A DNA stretch of 64,000 nt from an uncultured Phycisphaerales bacterium. Lineage in GTDB: Bacteria; Planctomycetota; Phycisphaerae; Sedimentisphaerales; Anaerobacaceae. The number at the start of each line of letters is the position of its first letter. Position 1 is the stretch's first letter. The translations under genes and the position numbers were made by a program. The notes below the pieces were generated by a model. That model saw only the letters and a list, made by a program, of their open reading frames with translations, made no database searches and was not told the origin of the DNA. Shown here in pieces: positions 1 to 8,146 of this stretch. Location: positions 60,697 through 124,696 of the forward strand of contig CAIODZ010000011.1 of NCBI GenBank assembly GCA_903857265.1, given 5' to 3'.

Positions 1-32
1 TAAACGTGGGCAAGGCGGCAAAGAAGAAATAG
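1..32 (+). CDS. 3' end of an upstream gene, possibly acyl carrier protein
   Basis: An open frame enters from the left edge, reads NVGKAAKKK and stops with TAG at 30-32, 12 bases before fabF. A short Lys-rich tail directly before fabF would fit acpP, which often precedes fabF. Only nine residues are visible, so the identity is a guess from context. Confidence 0.3.
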   Translation, partial: NVGKAAKKK

Positions 33-44
33 CAGCTATAGAAA

Positions 45-1289
45 ATGAGCAGACGAAGAGTCGTTATTACAGGTCTGGGCTGCATTACCGCCTTGGGAGA
101 AACCGCTGACGAGTTTTTTGGGGCGCTTTGCCAGGGTAAAAGCGGCATCACAACGATAGAGTCGTTCAATACCACCGCGTACCCGGTTCACTTCGGCGGC
201 GAAATAAAGCATTTCGATGTTACCAAATATATCGACTTCCGCGAAAGCAAGCGGATGGACCGATTTTCCCAGTTAGCGGTTTCCGCGGCAATTCAGGCGG
301 TTAAGGAAAGCGGGCTGGATTTCAGCAAGGAAGACCCATACCGGATGGGTGTCATAGTCGGGACGGGTATCGGCGGCATAAAAGAAATCGAGGAACAGCA
401 CCTTATACTTTTAAACAAGGCGCCGATGAGGATTTCGCCGTTTACGGTTCCGCGTCTTATGGCCAACGCCGCGGCGGGCAATATCGCGATACAGTATGGC
501 TTGCGCGGGCCGAATTTCTGCATATCAAGCGCATGCGCCAGCAGCAACCACGCGATAGGCGAGGCGTTTTGCAATATCGTAGCCGGCCGCAGCGACGTGA
601 TGATAACGGGCGGCACCGAAGCGGCACTAACGCCATTAGGATTAGCGAGTTTTTGCGCCGCAAGGTCGCTTAGTTTGCGAAACGACAGCCCCGCACAGGC
701 ATCGAGACCCTTCGACAAGGACAGGGATGGATTTGTACTTTCAGAAGGCGCAGGCATAGCGGTTCTTGAAGAATACGAACACGCCAAAAAACGCGGGGCC
801 ACGATATACGCGGAAGTGCTGGGATACGGGGCGACCGACGACGGGAATCATATTACCGCGCCTCTGGCGGATGGGGCTGGGGCGGCCAAGGCGATGGAGT
901 TTGCGTTAAAAGACGCACAGGTGTCGCCCGATAAGGTCGATTACGTCAACGCCCACGGGACCGGAACTGAATTGAACGATATCGCCGAAAGCGCAGCCAT
1001 CAGGACAGTGCTTGGACCGCACGCGTATAAAGTTATGGTAAGCTCGACGAAGGGCGCTCACGGGCATTTGCTTGGGGCAAGCGCAGCCGTCGAGATGATA
1101 GTTTGTGCCCATGCGATTAAGAAATCGATTGTCCCGCCCACGGTTAACCTCGATAATGTCGATGAGCGTTGCGACACGAAGATGGATTTTGTGCCTTTGA
1201 AAGCCAGGGAGCACAAAGTCGGCGTCGCGATGAGCAACTCCTTCGGTTTCGGCGGACACAACGCCTGCGTCGTTTTTGGGAAAGTTTAG
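45..1289 (+). CDS. fabF: beta-ketoacyl-ACP synthase II
   Basis: This is the elongating condensing enzyme of type II fatty-acid synthesis, joining malonyl-ACP to an acyl-ACP in the cytoplasm. The 414-residue length is normal for FabF. The nucleophile is Cys164 in the SSACASS motif. The two catalytic histidines are visible as His304 (NAHGTGT) and His341 (GHLLGAS), and the C-terminal glycine-rich NSFGFGGHN loop is present. The ATG at 45 was chosen because it gives the canonical N-terminus RRVVITGLG. The Shine-Dalgarno signal is weak. The upstream open frame ends 12 bases earlier, which suggests an acp-fab operon. The family assignment is secure. Confidence 0.95.
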   Translation: MSRRRVVITGLGCITALGETADEFFGALCQGKSGITTIESFNTTAYPVHFGGEIKHFDVTKYIDFRESKRMDRFSQLAVSAAIQAVKESGLDFSKEDPYRMGVIVGTGIGGIKEIEEQHLILLNKAPMRISPFTVPRLMANAAAGNIAIQYGLRGPNFCISSACASSNHAIGEAFCNIVAGRSDVMITGGTEAALTPLGLASFCAARSLSLRNDSPAQASRPFDKDRDGFVLSEGAGIAVLEEYEHAKKRGATIYAEVLGYGATDDGNHITAPLADGAGAAKAMEFALKDAQVSPDKVDYVNAHGTGTELNDIAESAAIRTVLGPHAYKVMVSSTKGAHGHLLGASAAVEMIVCAHAIKKSIVPPTVNLDNVDERCDTKMDFVPLKAREHKVGVAMSNSFGFGGHNACVVFGKV

Positions 1290-1351
1290 TTTTTTCTGGT
1301 TTTTCGACTTTTTCGCAGCAAGGACACAGAGGATTTCCTGAGGCTCTTCTC

Positions 1352-2026
1352 ATGCATGACTATTTGGTCATTGTAGCCATAGTAGTTGTTATTGCTGCGT
1401 TAATCATATACCAATTTTTCGCTTCCTACAAACGTCGCCAGGAACTCGCAAACTGGGCATTGAGCAAAGGTCTCTCCTTCATCTCCGGTAAGAACGGTAA
1501 CTTTGATTCCCAATATCCCGGCTTCGACTGTCTCCAAAAAGGTCAAAGCCGTTATGCATACAACATAATGAGTGGCACACTCGTCAGCCGAGAGTTCCTC
1601 GGCTGTGACTATCATTATGCAACCGGTTCAGGTAAAAGCAGGTCGGAACATTATTTCTCGCTGGTCATTATCAAAAGCCCCATTTTGCTCGAACCGCTTA
1701 TAATTCGGCCGGAAACCTTTTCCGATAAACTTGCTGAACTCGTCGGCTTCAACGATATTGACTTTGAATCTGCCGAATTCAGCAAAAAGTTTTACGTCAA
1801 GTCCCCGGACAAAAAATGGGCATACGATATAATTCACCCGCGGATGATGGAATTTCTGATGAATTCGCCGGAGTTTTCGATACAATTCGATTCGTTATCT
1901 GTAATCGTATATCGCGACACAAGGTTTTCGCCCGCGGAATTCGAGGATGCGGCAAATTTGGTCAACGGAATTTTCGAACGCATCCCGGACTATGTGGTCC
2001 AAAATCAGAGAATCCGCCAGGCATAA
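1352..2026 (+). CDS. membrane-anchored protein of unknown function, upstream of lemA
   Basis: A 224-residue protein with one N-terminal membrane segment (about residues 4-23, rich in Val/Ile/Ala) and a soluble domain of roughly 200 residues. The frame opens at 1169 inside fabF, but the ATG at 1352 is the first one that leaves fabF intact and begins the hydrophobic anchor. The body resembles the general style of DUF3137-like proteins, which are often found beside lemA, but I see no diagnostic motif. It ends 11 bases before lemA, so the two are probably cotranscribed. Function unknown. Confidence 0.75.
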   Translation: MHDYLVIVAIVVVIAALIIYQFFASYKRRQELANWALSKGLSFISGKNGNFDSQYPGFDCLQKGQSRYAYNIMSGTLVSREFLGCDYHYATGSGKSRSEHYFSLVIIKSPILLEPLIIRPETFSDKLAELVGFNDIDFESAEFSKKFYVKSPDKKWAYDIIHPRMMEFLMNSPEFSIQFDSLSVIVYRDTRFSPAEFEDAANLVNGIFERIPDYVVQNQRIRQA

Positions 2027-2037
2027 GGGATTGAACT

Positions 2038-2610
2038 ATGGAAGAGCATATTGGGTTGATAATTGTCATTGCAATCATTGTTTTGCCGATTATCTGGCTC
2101 ATCGTTACATACAACAATTTTGTCAAGCTCAAGTACCTTTGTTCTAACGCATGGTCACAGATTGATACCGAGCTTAAACGCCGATACGACCTTATTCCCA
2201 ATCTCATCGAAGTCGTCAGGGGATATGCCAAATACGAACGAGATGTTTTGCAGACAGTAACCGAGGCCCGCGCAAAGGCCGTCGCCTCAACCGGTTCGCC
2301 CGCATCTCAGGCAAATGACGAAAACGGTCTTATATTTTCGCTGCGTCAGCTATTCGGCGTTGTGGAAAAATATCCCGACCTCAAGGCGTCCCAGCAGTTT
2401 CTAAAATTACAGTCGGAACTTGTTAACACCGAGGACCGCATCCAGGCCGCTCGACGTTTCTACAACGGCAACGTCCGCGACTTCAATACAATGATACAAT
2501 CGTTCCCGTCTAACCTTATAGCCGGCGTTTTCGGATTTGCCTCACAGGAGTTTTTCGAAATCGAGGATACGAGCATACGTAATGTCCCGGCAGTTTCTTT
2601 TGATAAATAA
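2038..2610 (+). CDS. lemA: LemA family protein
   Basis: A 190-residue LemA-family protein. It has an N-terminal membrane helix (about residues 6-24), then the hallmark segment YNNFVKLK, a helical region and YDLIPNLIEVVRGYA, followed by long alpha-helices. LemA proteins are membrane-anchored helical-bundle proteins whose biochemical role is not established. The start at 2038 follows an AAGGGA ribosome-binding site. It forms a pair with the membrane protein just upstream. Confidence 0.92.
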   Translation: MEEHIGLIIVIAIIVLPIIWLIVTYNNFVKLKYLCSNAWSQIDTELKRRYDLIPNLIEVVRGYAKYERDVLQTVTEARAKAVASTGSPASQANDENGLIFSLRQLFGVVEKYPDLKASQQFLKLQSELVNTEDRIQAARRFYNGNVRDFNTMIQSFPSNLIAGVFGFASQEFFEIEDTSIRNVPAVSFDK

Positions 2611-2645
2611 AGGAACTGTCGCGGTATTCGCTGGCCTTATTTCTC

Positions 2646-2673
2646 TTGTTCGCTCCTGCATAAAAGATAAAAT
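2646..2673 (+). promoter_or_regulatory. possible sigma-70-type promoter for lpdA
   Basis: TTGTTC at 2646-2651 and TAAAAT at 2668-2673 are separated by 16 bases. They lie in the 125-base gap between lemA and lpdA. The -35 match is modest, so this is tentative. Confidence 0.35.
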
Positions 2674-2735
2674 ACATTCGTTTTTTAAGGTGTCTGTTGC
2701 GATTGCGTAATGGCTTAAAAACTGGAGCGATGTAA

Positions 2736-4127
2736 ATGGCAGAAATATTTGACGTTGTTGTAATCGGTTCAGGACCGGGCGGTTATTACGCGGCCATTCG
2801 GTGTGCGCAAAAAGGCGCATCGGTCGCAATTATCGAAAAGGCCGAGACGGGCGGTACTTGCCTGAATCGCGGCTGTATTCCCTCGAAGACGTTGCTCGCT
2901 TCCGCGGAGGTCCTGTTGCAGGCAAAAAACGCAGGCGCTGTGGGCGTCGATATCCCGACGGTCTCGCCCAATTGGGTAAAAATGCAGCAGCGCAAAGACG
3001 CAATCGTCTCGGGTTCCAGGAAAGGGCTCTCCGGTCTTCTGCAGGCGAACAAAATTAAGATATTTGCGGGGACGGCCATTGTTTCTTCGCCAAAGGCGGT
3101 CGTGGTTAAAACCCAAACAGGGCAAATAGAAATCAACGCCACAAGAGGCATCGTAATCGCCACCGGCTCAATCCCGGTTGAAATACCGGCTTTCCCATTT
3201 GACGGACAAACCATTATCAGCAGCACGGAGGCGTTATCATTACCGGCAATTCCAGCGTCAATGGTAATCGTGGGCGGTGGCATCGTTGGCTGTGAGCTTG
3301 CTTGTGTTTACGCGGCTGTCGGAACAAAAGTTACAATCGTCGAGGCGCTCGAACGAATCATTAACACCGAAGACAAATGGGTCAGCCAGTTATTGGAACG
3401 CGAATTCAAAAAACTCGGCATAACGGTTTTGACAGGCCAAAAAGTAACTTCAGTCGATGCCTCGACAGGAATTGCCAAAGTTGCTATCGGTGGCGGACAA
3501 CCAATCGAAGCTGAAAAGGTTCTCGTCGCCGTTGGCAGAAAAGCGGTCTGCGACAAGCAAACCATCGACAACCTGAAATTGCAGACCGATGGCCCTGTGA
3601 TAAAGGTCAATGACAGGATGCAAACCAACATTTCAGGCATTTACGCCATTGGCGACGTGGTCGGCACGACATATCTGGCGCACGGCGCGTTCGCGGAAGC
3701 GGAGGTCGTTGTGGATAACCTTTTGGGCGGCAACTCGACAATAGGCGACTATTCGCTTATACCGAGGGCCGTCTATACTTTCCCCGAAATTGCCTCAGTT
3801 GGCAAATCCGAAGACAAATGCGTAAAGGAAGGTATCGATATTGCCGTCGGCAGGGGCTTTTTCAGGGCCAACGGCAGAAGTTTGGCCCACAACGAGACCG
3901 CTGGCGAAATAAGGGTTGTTCGTGAGAAGGCAAGTAATAAGATATTGGGCGTTACTATGGTCGGCGCAAAGGTTACCGAGCTTTTGGCTAGCGCTCGTAT
4001 GCTCATCGGCTCGACCGAAAAATTCCACGCCGTCAGCTTCCCGCACCCGACCGTCTCCGAAGTCCTCAAAGAAGCGTGGGAAGACGCTTTCGGCCTTAGC
4101 GTTCACCAGCCGCCTAAAGCGGGCTGA
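2736..4127 (+). CDS. lpdA: dihydrolipoyl dehydrogenase (E3)
   Basis: A 463-residue flavoprotein that reoxidises dihydrolipoamide with NAD+ in 2-oxoacid dehydrogenase or glycine-cleavage complexes. The FAD-binding motif GSGPGG is at residues 11-16. The redox-active disulfide is Cys42 and Cys47 in GGTCLNRGCIPSK. A second Rossmann motif, VGGGIVGCELA, binds NAD, and IYAIGDV precedes the dimerisation domain. The C-terminal HPTVSE carries the catalytic His and Glu. No E1 or E2 gene is adjacent, so which complex it serves cannot be read from this window. Confidence 0.95.
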   Translation: MAEIFDVVVIGSGPGGYYAAIRCAQKGASVAIIEKAETGGTCLNRGCIPSKTLLASAEVLLQAKNAGAVGVDIPTVSPNWVKMQQRKDAIVSGSRKGLSGLLQANKIKIFAGTAIVSSPKAVVVKTQTGQIEINATRGIVIATGSIPVEIPAFPFDGQTIISSTEALSLPAIPASMVIVGGGIVGCELACVYAAVGTKVTIVEALERIINTEDKWVSQLLEREFKKLGITVLTGQKVTSVDASTGIAKVAIGGGQPIEAEKVLVAVGRKAVCDKQTIDNLKLQTDGPVIKVNDRMQTNISGIYAIGDVVGTTYLAHGAFAEAEVVVDNLLGGNSTIGDYSLIPRAVYTFPEIASVGKSEDKCVKEGIDIAVGRGFFRANGRSLAHNETAGEIRVVREKASNKILGVTMVGAKVTELLASARMLIGSTEKFHAVSFPHPTVSEVLKEAWEDAFGLSVHQPPKAG

Positions 4128-4227
4128 ACAGTTGGTTCGTGGATTGCGGATAGGCGCGGTTTAAGATAGAACGGCGAGGGATTTTAGTTGCAAAAACTGC
4201 TGAATATCAGTAGATTACTTTGGCCTT

Positions 4228-4301
4228 GGCGGCGTACCCAAGTGGCCTAAGGGGACGGTTTGCAAAACCGTTATACGTGGGTTCGAATCCCACCGCCGCC
4301 T
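4228..4301 (+). tRNA. tRNA-Cys (anticodon GCA)
   Basis: A cloverleaf folds by eye. The acceptor GGCGGCG (4228-4234) pairs with CGCCGCC (4294-4300). The anticodon stem ACGGT/ACCGT encloses the loop TTGCAAA, giving anticodon GCA. The T arm is GTGGG-TTCGAAT-CCCAC. Position 73 is T, the discriminator expected for tRNA-Cys. The 3' CCA is not encoded. Confidence 0.95.
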
Positions 4302-4355
4302 GTTTTTCACCTTCACATTGGAACAACTCACCGAAGAAATTGTCTAAATAAATAC

Positions 4356-4383
4356 TTGACAAAACTGCCAAAGGCGATAAGAT
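4356..4383 (+). promoter_or_regulatory. sigma-70-type promoter candidate
   Basis: A perfect TTGACA at 4356-4361 and TAAGAT at 4378-4383 are separated by 16 bases. They lie just upstream of the small gene at 4417. The bases before the -35 (aaatac) are shared with the promoter at 11256. Confidence 0.5.
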
Positions 4384-4416
4384 TATACTTTGTCCATTTG
4401 GAGGCCTGTGAGAAAA

Positions 4417-4602
4417 ATGGTGGATGGGCAGAAAATACAATGGGCACAGGAGCATGCTCAAGGAATCCAGAAGCGGTTTGAGCAATGGCAGCAGCCCCTC
4501 GGTATTGATGGCAAAGAGTATGCCGAATACCTCAGGATTGAGCTGGTTCAATACTGCGATGACCCGCTATTAAAGGAATTTATCGAATCGTTGTCGCAGT
4601 AA
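4417..4602 (+). CDS. small protein of unknown function (61 aa)
   Basis: A 61-residue acidic, helix-prone protein (MVDGQKIQWAQEHAQGIQK...) with no signal peptide and no recognised domain. A TTG at 4390 would extend the frame, but the ATG at 4417 has GGAGG at 4400-4404 and a sigma-70-like promoter about 35-60 bases upstream. It stands alone between tRNA-Cys and the macrodomain operon. The promoter and ribosome-binding site support a real gene. Function unknown. Confidence 0.55.
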   Translation: MVDGQKIQWAQEHAQGIQKRFEQWQQPLGIDGKEYAEYLRIELVQYCDDPLLKEFIESLSQ

Positions 4603-4772
4603 GGTCTGGCCTTCAGGCCTATGCTCAAGACGGATGATTCGGCGATAACGCCGCACCGCAGGGGGTATTCTTATCTTTTGTAATCTTCACGGGGTTTGCG
4701 GGATGAAGAAATCTGCAAGCCCTTGTTTTTTGCTTCCAATTCGCGTTTCCATAAGTAATCTATAAGCATATT

Positions 4773-5303
4773 ATGAAGGCGGATATTGCAAATACCGTTC
4801 TTGAACTTATTGACAGCGATATCACCGAGATGGATACCGACGCAATCGTAAACGCCGCTAATGTACAATTGATTCTCGGCGGAGGCGTCGCGGGTGCGAT
4901 AAGGCGAAAAGGCGGGCCTGCGATTCAGCAACAGTGCGATAAAATAGGCGGGACATTTGTCGGCGGAGCGGTAATCACCACGGGTGGTAAACTCAAGGCG
5001 AAATACGTCATCCACGCGGTTGGCCCAAGGATGGGCGAAGGCGACGAAAATAATAAACTCAAAAACACGACGCTGAACTCTCTCAAACTGGCTGATAAAC
5101 ATAATATAAGGAGCATCGCCTTCCCCGCAATCAGTGCAGGCATATTCGGTTTTCCGATTGAGAGATGCGCCGAAATTATGCTGCGAACAACAATTGAATA
5201 CCTCAAAGGACAGACAGGTCTCAAGAAGGTGGTCTTTTGCCTGTTTGGCAGCGACAGTTACGCTGTTTTTGAAAATCAACTCAAACAGAAAATTGCCAAA
5301 TGA
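4773..5303 (+). CDS. macrodomain protein (probable ADP-ribose/O-acetyl-ADP-ribose hydrolase)
   Basis: A single-domain macrodomain of 176 residues. The substrate loop VNAAN, the glycine-rich GGGVAGAI and the second loop SAGIFGFP are all present, as in MacroD/YmdB-type enzymes that remove O-acetyl or ADP-ribose groups. Its stop codon overlaps the start of the alcohol dehydrogenase gene (ATGA at 5300-5303), and that gene overlaps polX in the same way. The three genes are therefore translationally linked. The family assignment is firm. The exact substrate is not known. Confidence 0.9.
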   Translation: MKADIANTVLELIDSDITEMDTDAIVNAANVQLILGGGVAGAIRRKGGPAIQQQCDKIGGTFVGGAVITTGGKLKAKYVIHAVGPRMGEGDENNKLKNTTLNSLKLADKHNIRSIAFPAISAGIFGFPIERCAEIMLRTTIEYLKGQTGLKKVVFCLFGSDSYAVFENQLKQKIAK

Positions 5304-6304
5304 AAGCAATTGTTTTGACAAAGACCGGCCCCATAGAAAGCAAACCATTGAGTTTGACTGAGCTGCCGATACCTGAGCCCAAAGAAAACGAGATACTCAT
5401 CAAGGTTTCGGTTTGCGGGGCGTGCCATACCGATTTGGATGAAGCCGAAGGCCGGCTGCCGACGAAATTGCCTGTTGTGCCGGGTCATCAGGTTGTGGGA
5501 ATAGTTTCACAACTTGGCAGGGGGGCGACAAAACATAAAATCGGCGATAGAGTTGGCGTTACCTGGCTTTATAGTTCCTGCGGCCAATGCGATTTTTGCA
5601 AAAAGGGTGAGGAGAACCTTTGCCTTGAAGCGAAATGGACGGGCAAGGACGCAAACGGCGGCTACGCGGAATATATGGTTATAAATGAAAATTACGCATA
5701 CCCGATTCCTAACCGGTTCACCGATTCACAGGCGGCGCCGTTACTCTGCGCAGGCGTCATCGGCTATCGCACGCTGCGCCTCGCTCAAATTCAAAAAGGC
5801 GAAAATATAGGCCTATACGGTTTCGGCGCATCGGCACATATCGTGATTCAAATCATAAAACACAAATTCCCCGATAATCAGGTGTTTGTATTTACCAAGA
5901 CCGGCGGACACGCTGAACTGGCAAAATCCTTAGGTGCGACATGGACGGGACTATCAGGTGAAACGCCTCCCGTTAAGCTCGACAAGATTATGGATTTTAC
6001 ACCCGCTGGCGAATGTGTCCGCGACGCACTCAAGGTATTAAACAGGGGTGGTCGATTAGTCATAAACGCGATTCGCAAAGAGACGCCTATACCTGCCCTT
6101 GATTACGCCGAATACCTCTGGCTCGAAAGAGAAATCAAAAGTGTCGCAAATGTTACTCGCAAAGACGCGGAAGAATTTTTGTCTTTGGCTGCCCAGATTC
6201 CAATTGTTCCCACAATAGAAGAATTCCCCCTTGAGGAGGCAAACGAAGTTTTGTTACAGATAAAACAATCGAAGCTGAAAGCAGCAGGGGTGTTGAGAGT
6301 ATGA
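5300..6304 (+). CDS. zinc-dependent alcohol dehydrogenase (MDR family)
   Basis: A 334-residue medium-chain dehydrogenase/reductase. The catalytic zinc site includes CGACHTD and GHQVVG. The structural-zinc lobe CGQCDFCKKGEENLC has all four cysteines. The nucleotide-binding loop GLYGFGASAH is a less usual form of GxGxxG. Substrates are likely primary alcohols or aldehydes with NAD(H), inferred from family. It overlaps the genes on both sides by four bases (ATGA), which implies coupled translation with the macrodomain protein and PolX. Confidence 0.9.
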   Translation: MKAIVLTKTGPIESKPLSLTELPIPEPKENEILIKVSVCGACHTDLDEAEGRLPTKLPVVPGHQVVGIVSQLGRGATKHKIGDRVGVTWLYSSCGQCDFCKKGEENLCLEAKWTGKDANGGYAEYMVINENYAYPIPNRFTDSQAAPLLCAGVIGYRTLRLAQIQKGENIGLYGFGASAHIVIQIIKHKFPDNQVFVFTKTGGHAELAKSLGATWTGLSGETPPVKLDKIMDFTPAGECVRDALKVLNRGGRLVINAIRKETPIPALDYAEYLWLEREIKSVANVTRKDAEEFLSLAAQIPIVPTIEEFPLEEANEVLLQIKQSKLKAAGVLRV

Positions 6305-8025
6305 AAAACGCAGCGATAAGTGAATTGTTTTCCGAGATGGCGGACATAATGGAAATCCTCGGCGAGGACGGGTTCCGCATCAATAGCTACCGCAAGGTCG
6401 CGCGGGTCATTGCCGATATGCCGACTGATATCGAAGAAATGTTAGCGACGGGGAAATTGGCGGAGACACCGGGAATCGGGAAATCGTCGTTAGCCAAAAT
6501 CGAGGAATTCATAAAGACGGGGCAAATAACCGCGCATCAGGAGCTTTTAACGAAGATTCCGCAGAAGTTATTGCAGTTGTTAAAGATACCAGGGATGGGG
6601 CCAAAGGGCGTCAAGGCGGTTTATGAAAACCTCAAGGTCAAAAGTATAGCCGATTTGAAAGCGGCGATTGAGACCGGCAAATTAGCCGAATTAGCCGGCT
6701 TCGGCGATAAAAAAGCAGCGATTATCGCCAAAGGCATTGAGTTTCTGGCGAAATCAACGGGAAGAATCCGCTTGGACCAGGCGTTTAACGCAGCGACTAT
6801 CGTTATGGGTTTTCTCAATGGATTGCCCGGCGTCAAAAAAATCGAGTATGCCGGCTCACTTCGTCGATGCGCCGAGACAATCGGCGATGTCGATATTCTT
6901 GTCGCCGCAAAGGATGGTAAAAAAATTATCGATGCTTTTGTCAAAAGCGAGTTCGTTCAGGAAGTATTGGCGGCAGGGGACACCAAAGGCGCGGTAATCA
7001 TAAAAACAGATAGTTGCCCCGTTCACGTCGATGTCCGCGTTGTGCCTGAAAAGAGTTTCGGCGCAGCGTTTAATTATTTCACCGGCTCAAAACAGCACAA
7101 TGTGCGATTGCGAGAAATAGCGGTCAAGGCGAAACTGAAGCTGAATGAATATGGCCTGTTTCGCGACAAAAAAATGATAGCCGGCGCTACGGAAAACGAA
7201 ATTTATAAAAAACTCGGACTCGATTACGTTGAGCCGATGTTAAGAGAGGACAGGGGCGAAATCGAAGCGGCCCAGAAGCATAAACTCCCCGATTTGGTGT
7301 GCCTTGAGGACATAAAAGGCGACCTGCATATTCACACGACCGCCTCGGACGGCTCCTGTGAAATCGAAGAATTAATCAATGCTGCCAAGCAAAAGGGCTA
7401 TCAATATATCTGCATAACGGACCATTCGCCTTTTGTCGCGATTGCCAACGGGTTATCGCCTGCTCGTCTGGCTAAGCAAATCGAGCGGATTCGCAAACTT
7501 AACGACCGGCTCAAAGGCGTTACCGTTTGGGCTGGCACGGAGGTCGATATTCTCGCGGATGGCTCTCTCGATTATGATGACAAATTGCTGGCCCAGCTCG
7601 ATTTTGTCATTGGCTCGATTCATTCTCGAATGTCCGGCGACAGGGAAACGCTCACGAAACGCGTGCTAAAAGCGATGGACAACCCTTATCTTAACTGCAT
7701 TGGCCACCCGACGGGCCGGCTGATTGGCGAACGCGAGCCAATGGATATCGATATGCAGGCGGTAATCAGACACGCCGCCGAGACGCGGACGGCAATGGAG
7801 GTCAGCTCGAACCCTTATCGGCTCGACCTCAAAGACGTTCACTGCAAAATGGCGGTTGAGGCGGGCGTGAAATTAGTCATCAATACCGACTCCCATAAGC
7901 TGCACCAGCTTGATTATATGCCCTTCGGTGTGGCGACGGCTGCAAGGGGGTGGGCGACAAAAGCGGATGTGCTTAATACCTGGCCCTTGGCGAAATTTAA
8001 AACATGGCTGGCCGGCAAGAAATAA
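6301..8025 (+). CDS. polX: DNA polymerase X family protein with PHP domain
   Basis: A 574-residue bacterial PolX for gap filling and end processing in DNA repair. Residues 1-150 carry helix-hairpin-helix segments (TPGIGKSSLAKIEEF, IPGMGPKGVKAVYEN, LAGFGDKKAAIIAKG). The nucleotidyltransferase core has GSLRR at 185-189 and the metal-binding aspartates Asp197, Asp199 and Asp244. The C-terminal PHP domain starts near residue 341 with DLHIHT and continues through ITDHSPF and NTDSHK, the usual 3'-5' exonuclease metal site. The start overlaps the upstream stop by four bases. All key residues are intact. Confidence 0.95.
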   Translation: MKNAAISELFSEMADIMEILGEDGFRINSYRKVARVIADMPTDIEEMLATGKLAETPGIGKSSLAKIEEFIKTGQITAHQELLTKIPQKLLQLLKIPGMGPKGVKAVYENLKVKSIADLKAAIETGKLAELAGFGDKKAAIIAKGIEFLAKSTGRIRLDQAFNAATIVMGFLNGLPGVKKIEYAGSLRRCAETIGDVDILVAAKDGKKIIDAFVKSEFVQEVLAAGDTKGAVIIKTDSCPVHVDVRVVPEKSFGAAFNYFTGSKQHNVRLREIAVKAKLKLNEYGLFRDKKMIAGATENEIYKKLGLDYVEPMLREDRGEIEAAQKHKLPDLVCLEDIKGDLHIHTTASDGSCEIEELINAAKQKGYQYICITDHSPFVAIANGLSPARLAKQIERIRKLNDRLKGVTVWAGTEVDILADGSLDYDDKLLAQLDFVIGSIHSRMSGDRETLTKRVLKAMDNPYLNCIGHPTGRLIGEREPMDIDMQAVIRHAAETRTAMEVSSNPYRLDLKDVHCKMAVEAGVKLVINTDSHKLHQLDYMPFGVATAARGWATKADVLNTWPLAKFKTWLAGKK

Positions 8026-8083
8026 TCATTGCCTTTGCGTATAAGCTCTGCTAAACAGGTAAACGATGCGTTTGACGATGTTC

Positions 8084-8112
8084 TTGACAAATAGCGCTAA
8101 AAATGCTATACT
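8084..8112 (+). promoter_or_regulatory. strong sigma-70-type promoter of the pilB-pilT unit
   Basis: TTGACA at 8084-8089, a 17-base spacer and TATACT at 8107-8112, with an extended -10 TG at 8104-8105. The predicted start lies about 28 bases before the pilB ATG at 8147. This is one of the best promoters in the window. Confidence 0.7.
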
Positions 8113-8146
8113 ACGCATATTACCAAATCTCTATTAGCGGGTATAT

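Noticed and set aside
4671..5348. 225-codon open frame on the minus strand opposite the macrodomain gene
   Set aside because: No ribosome-binding site or known domain. It mirrors a clear macrodomain gene in strong coding sequence.
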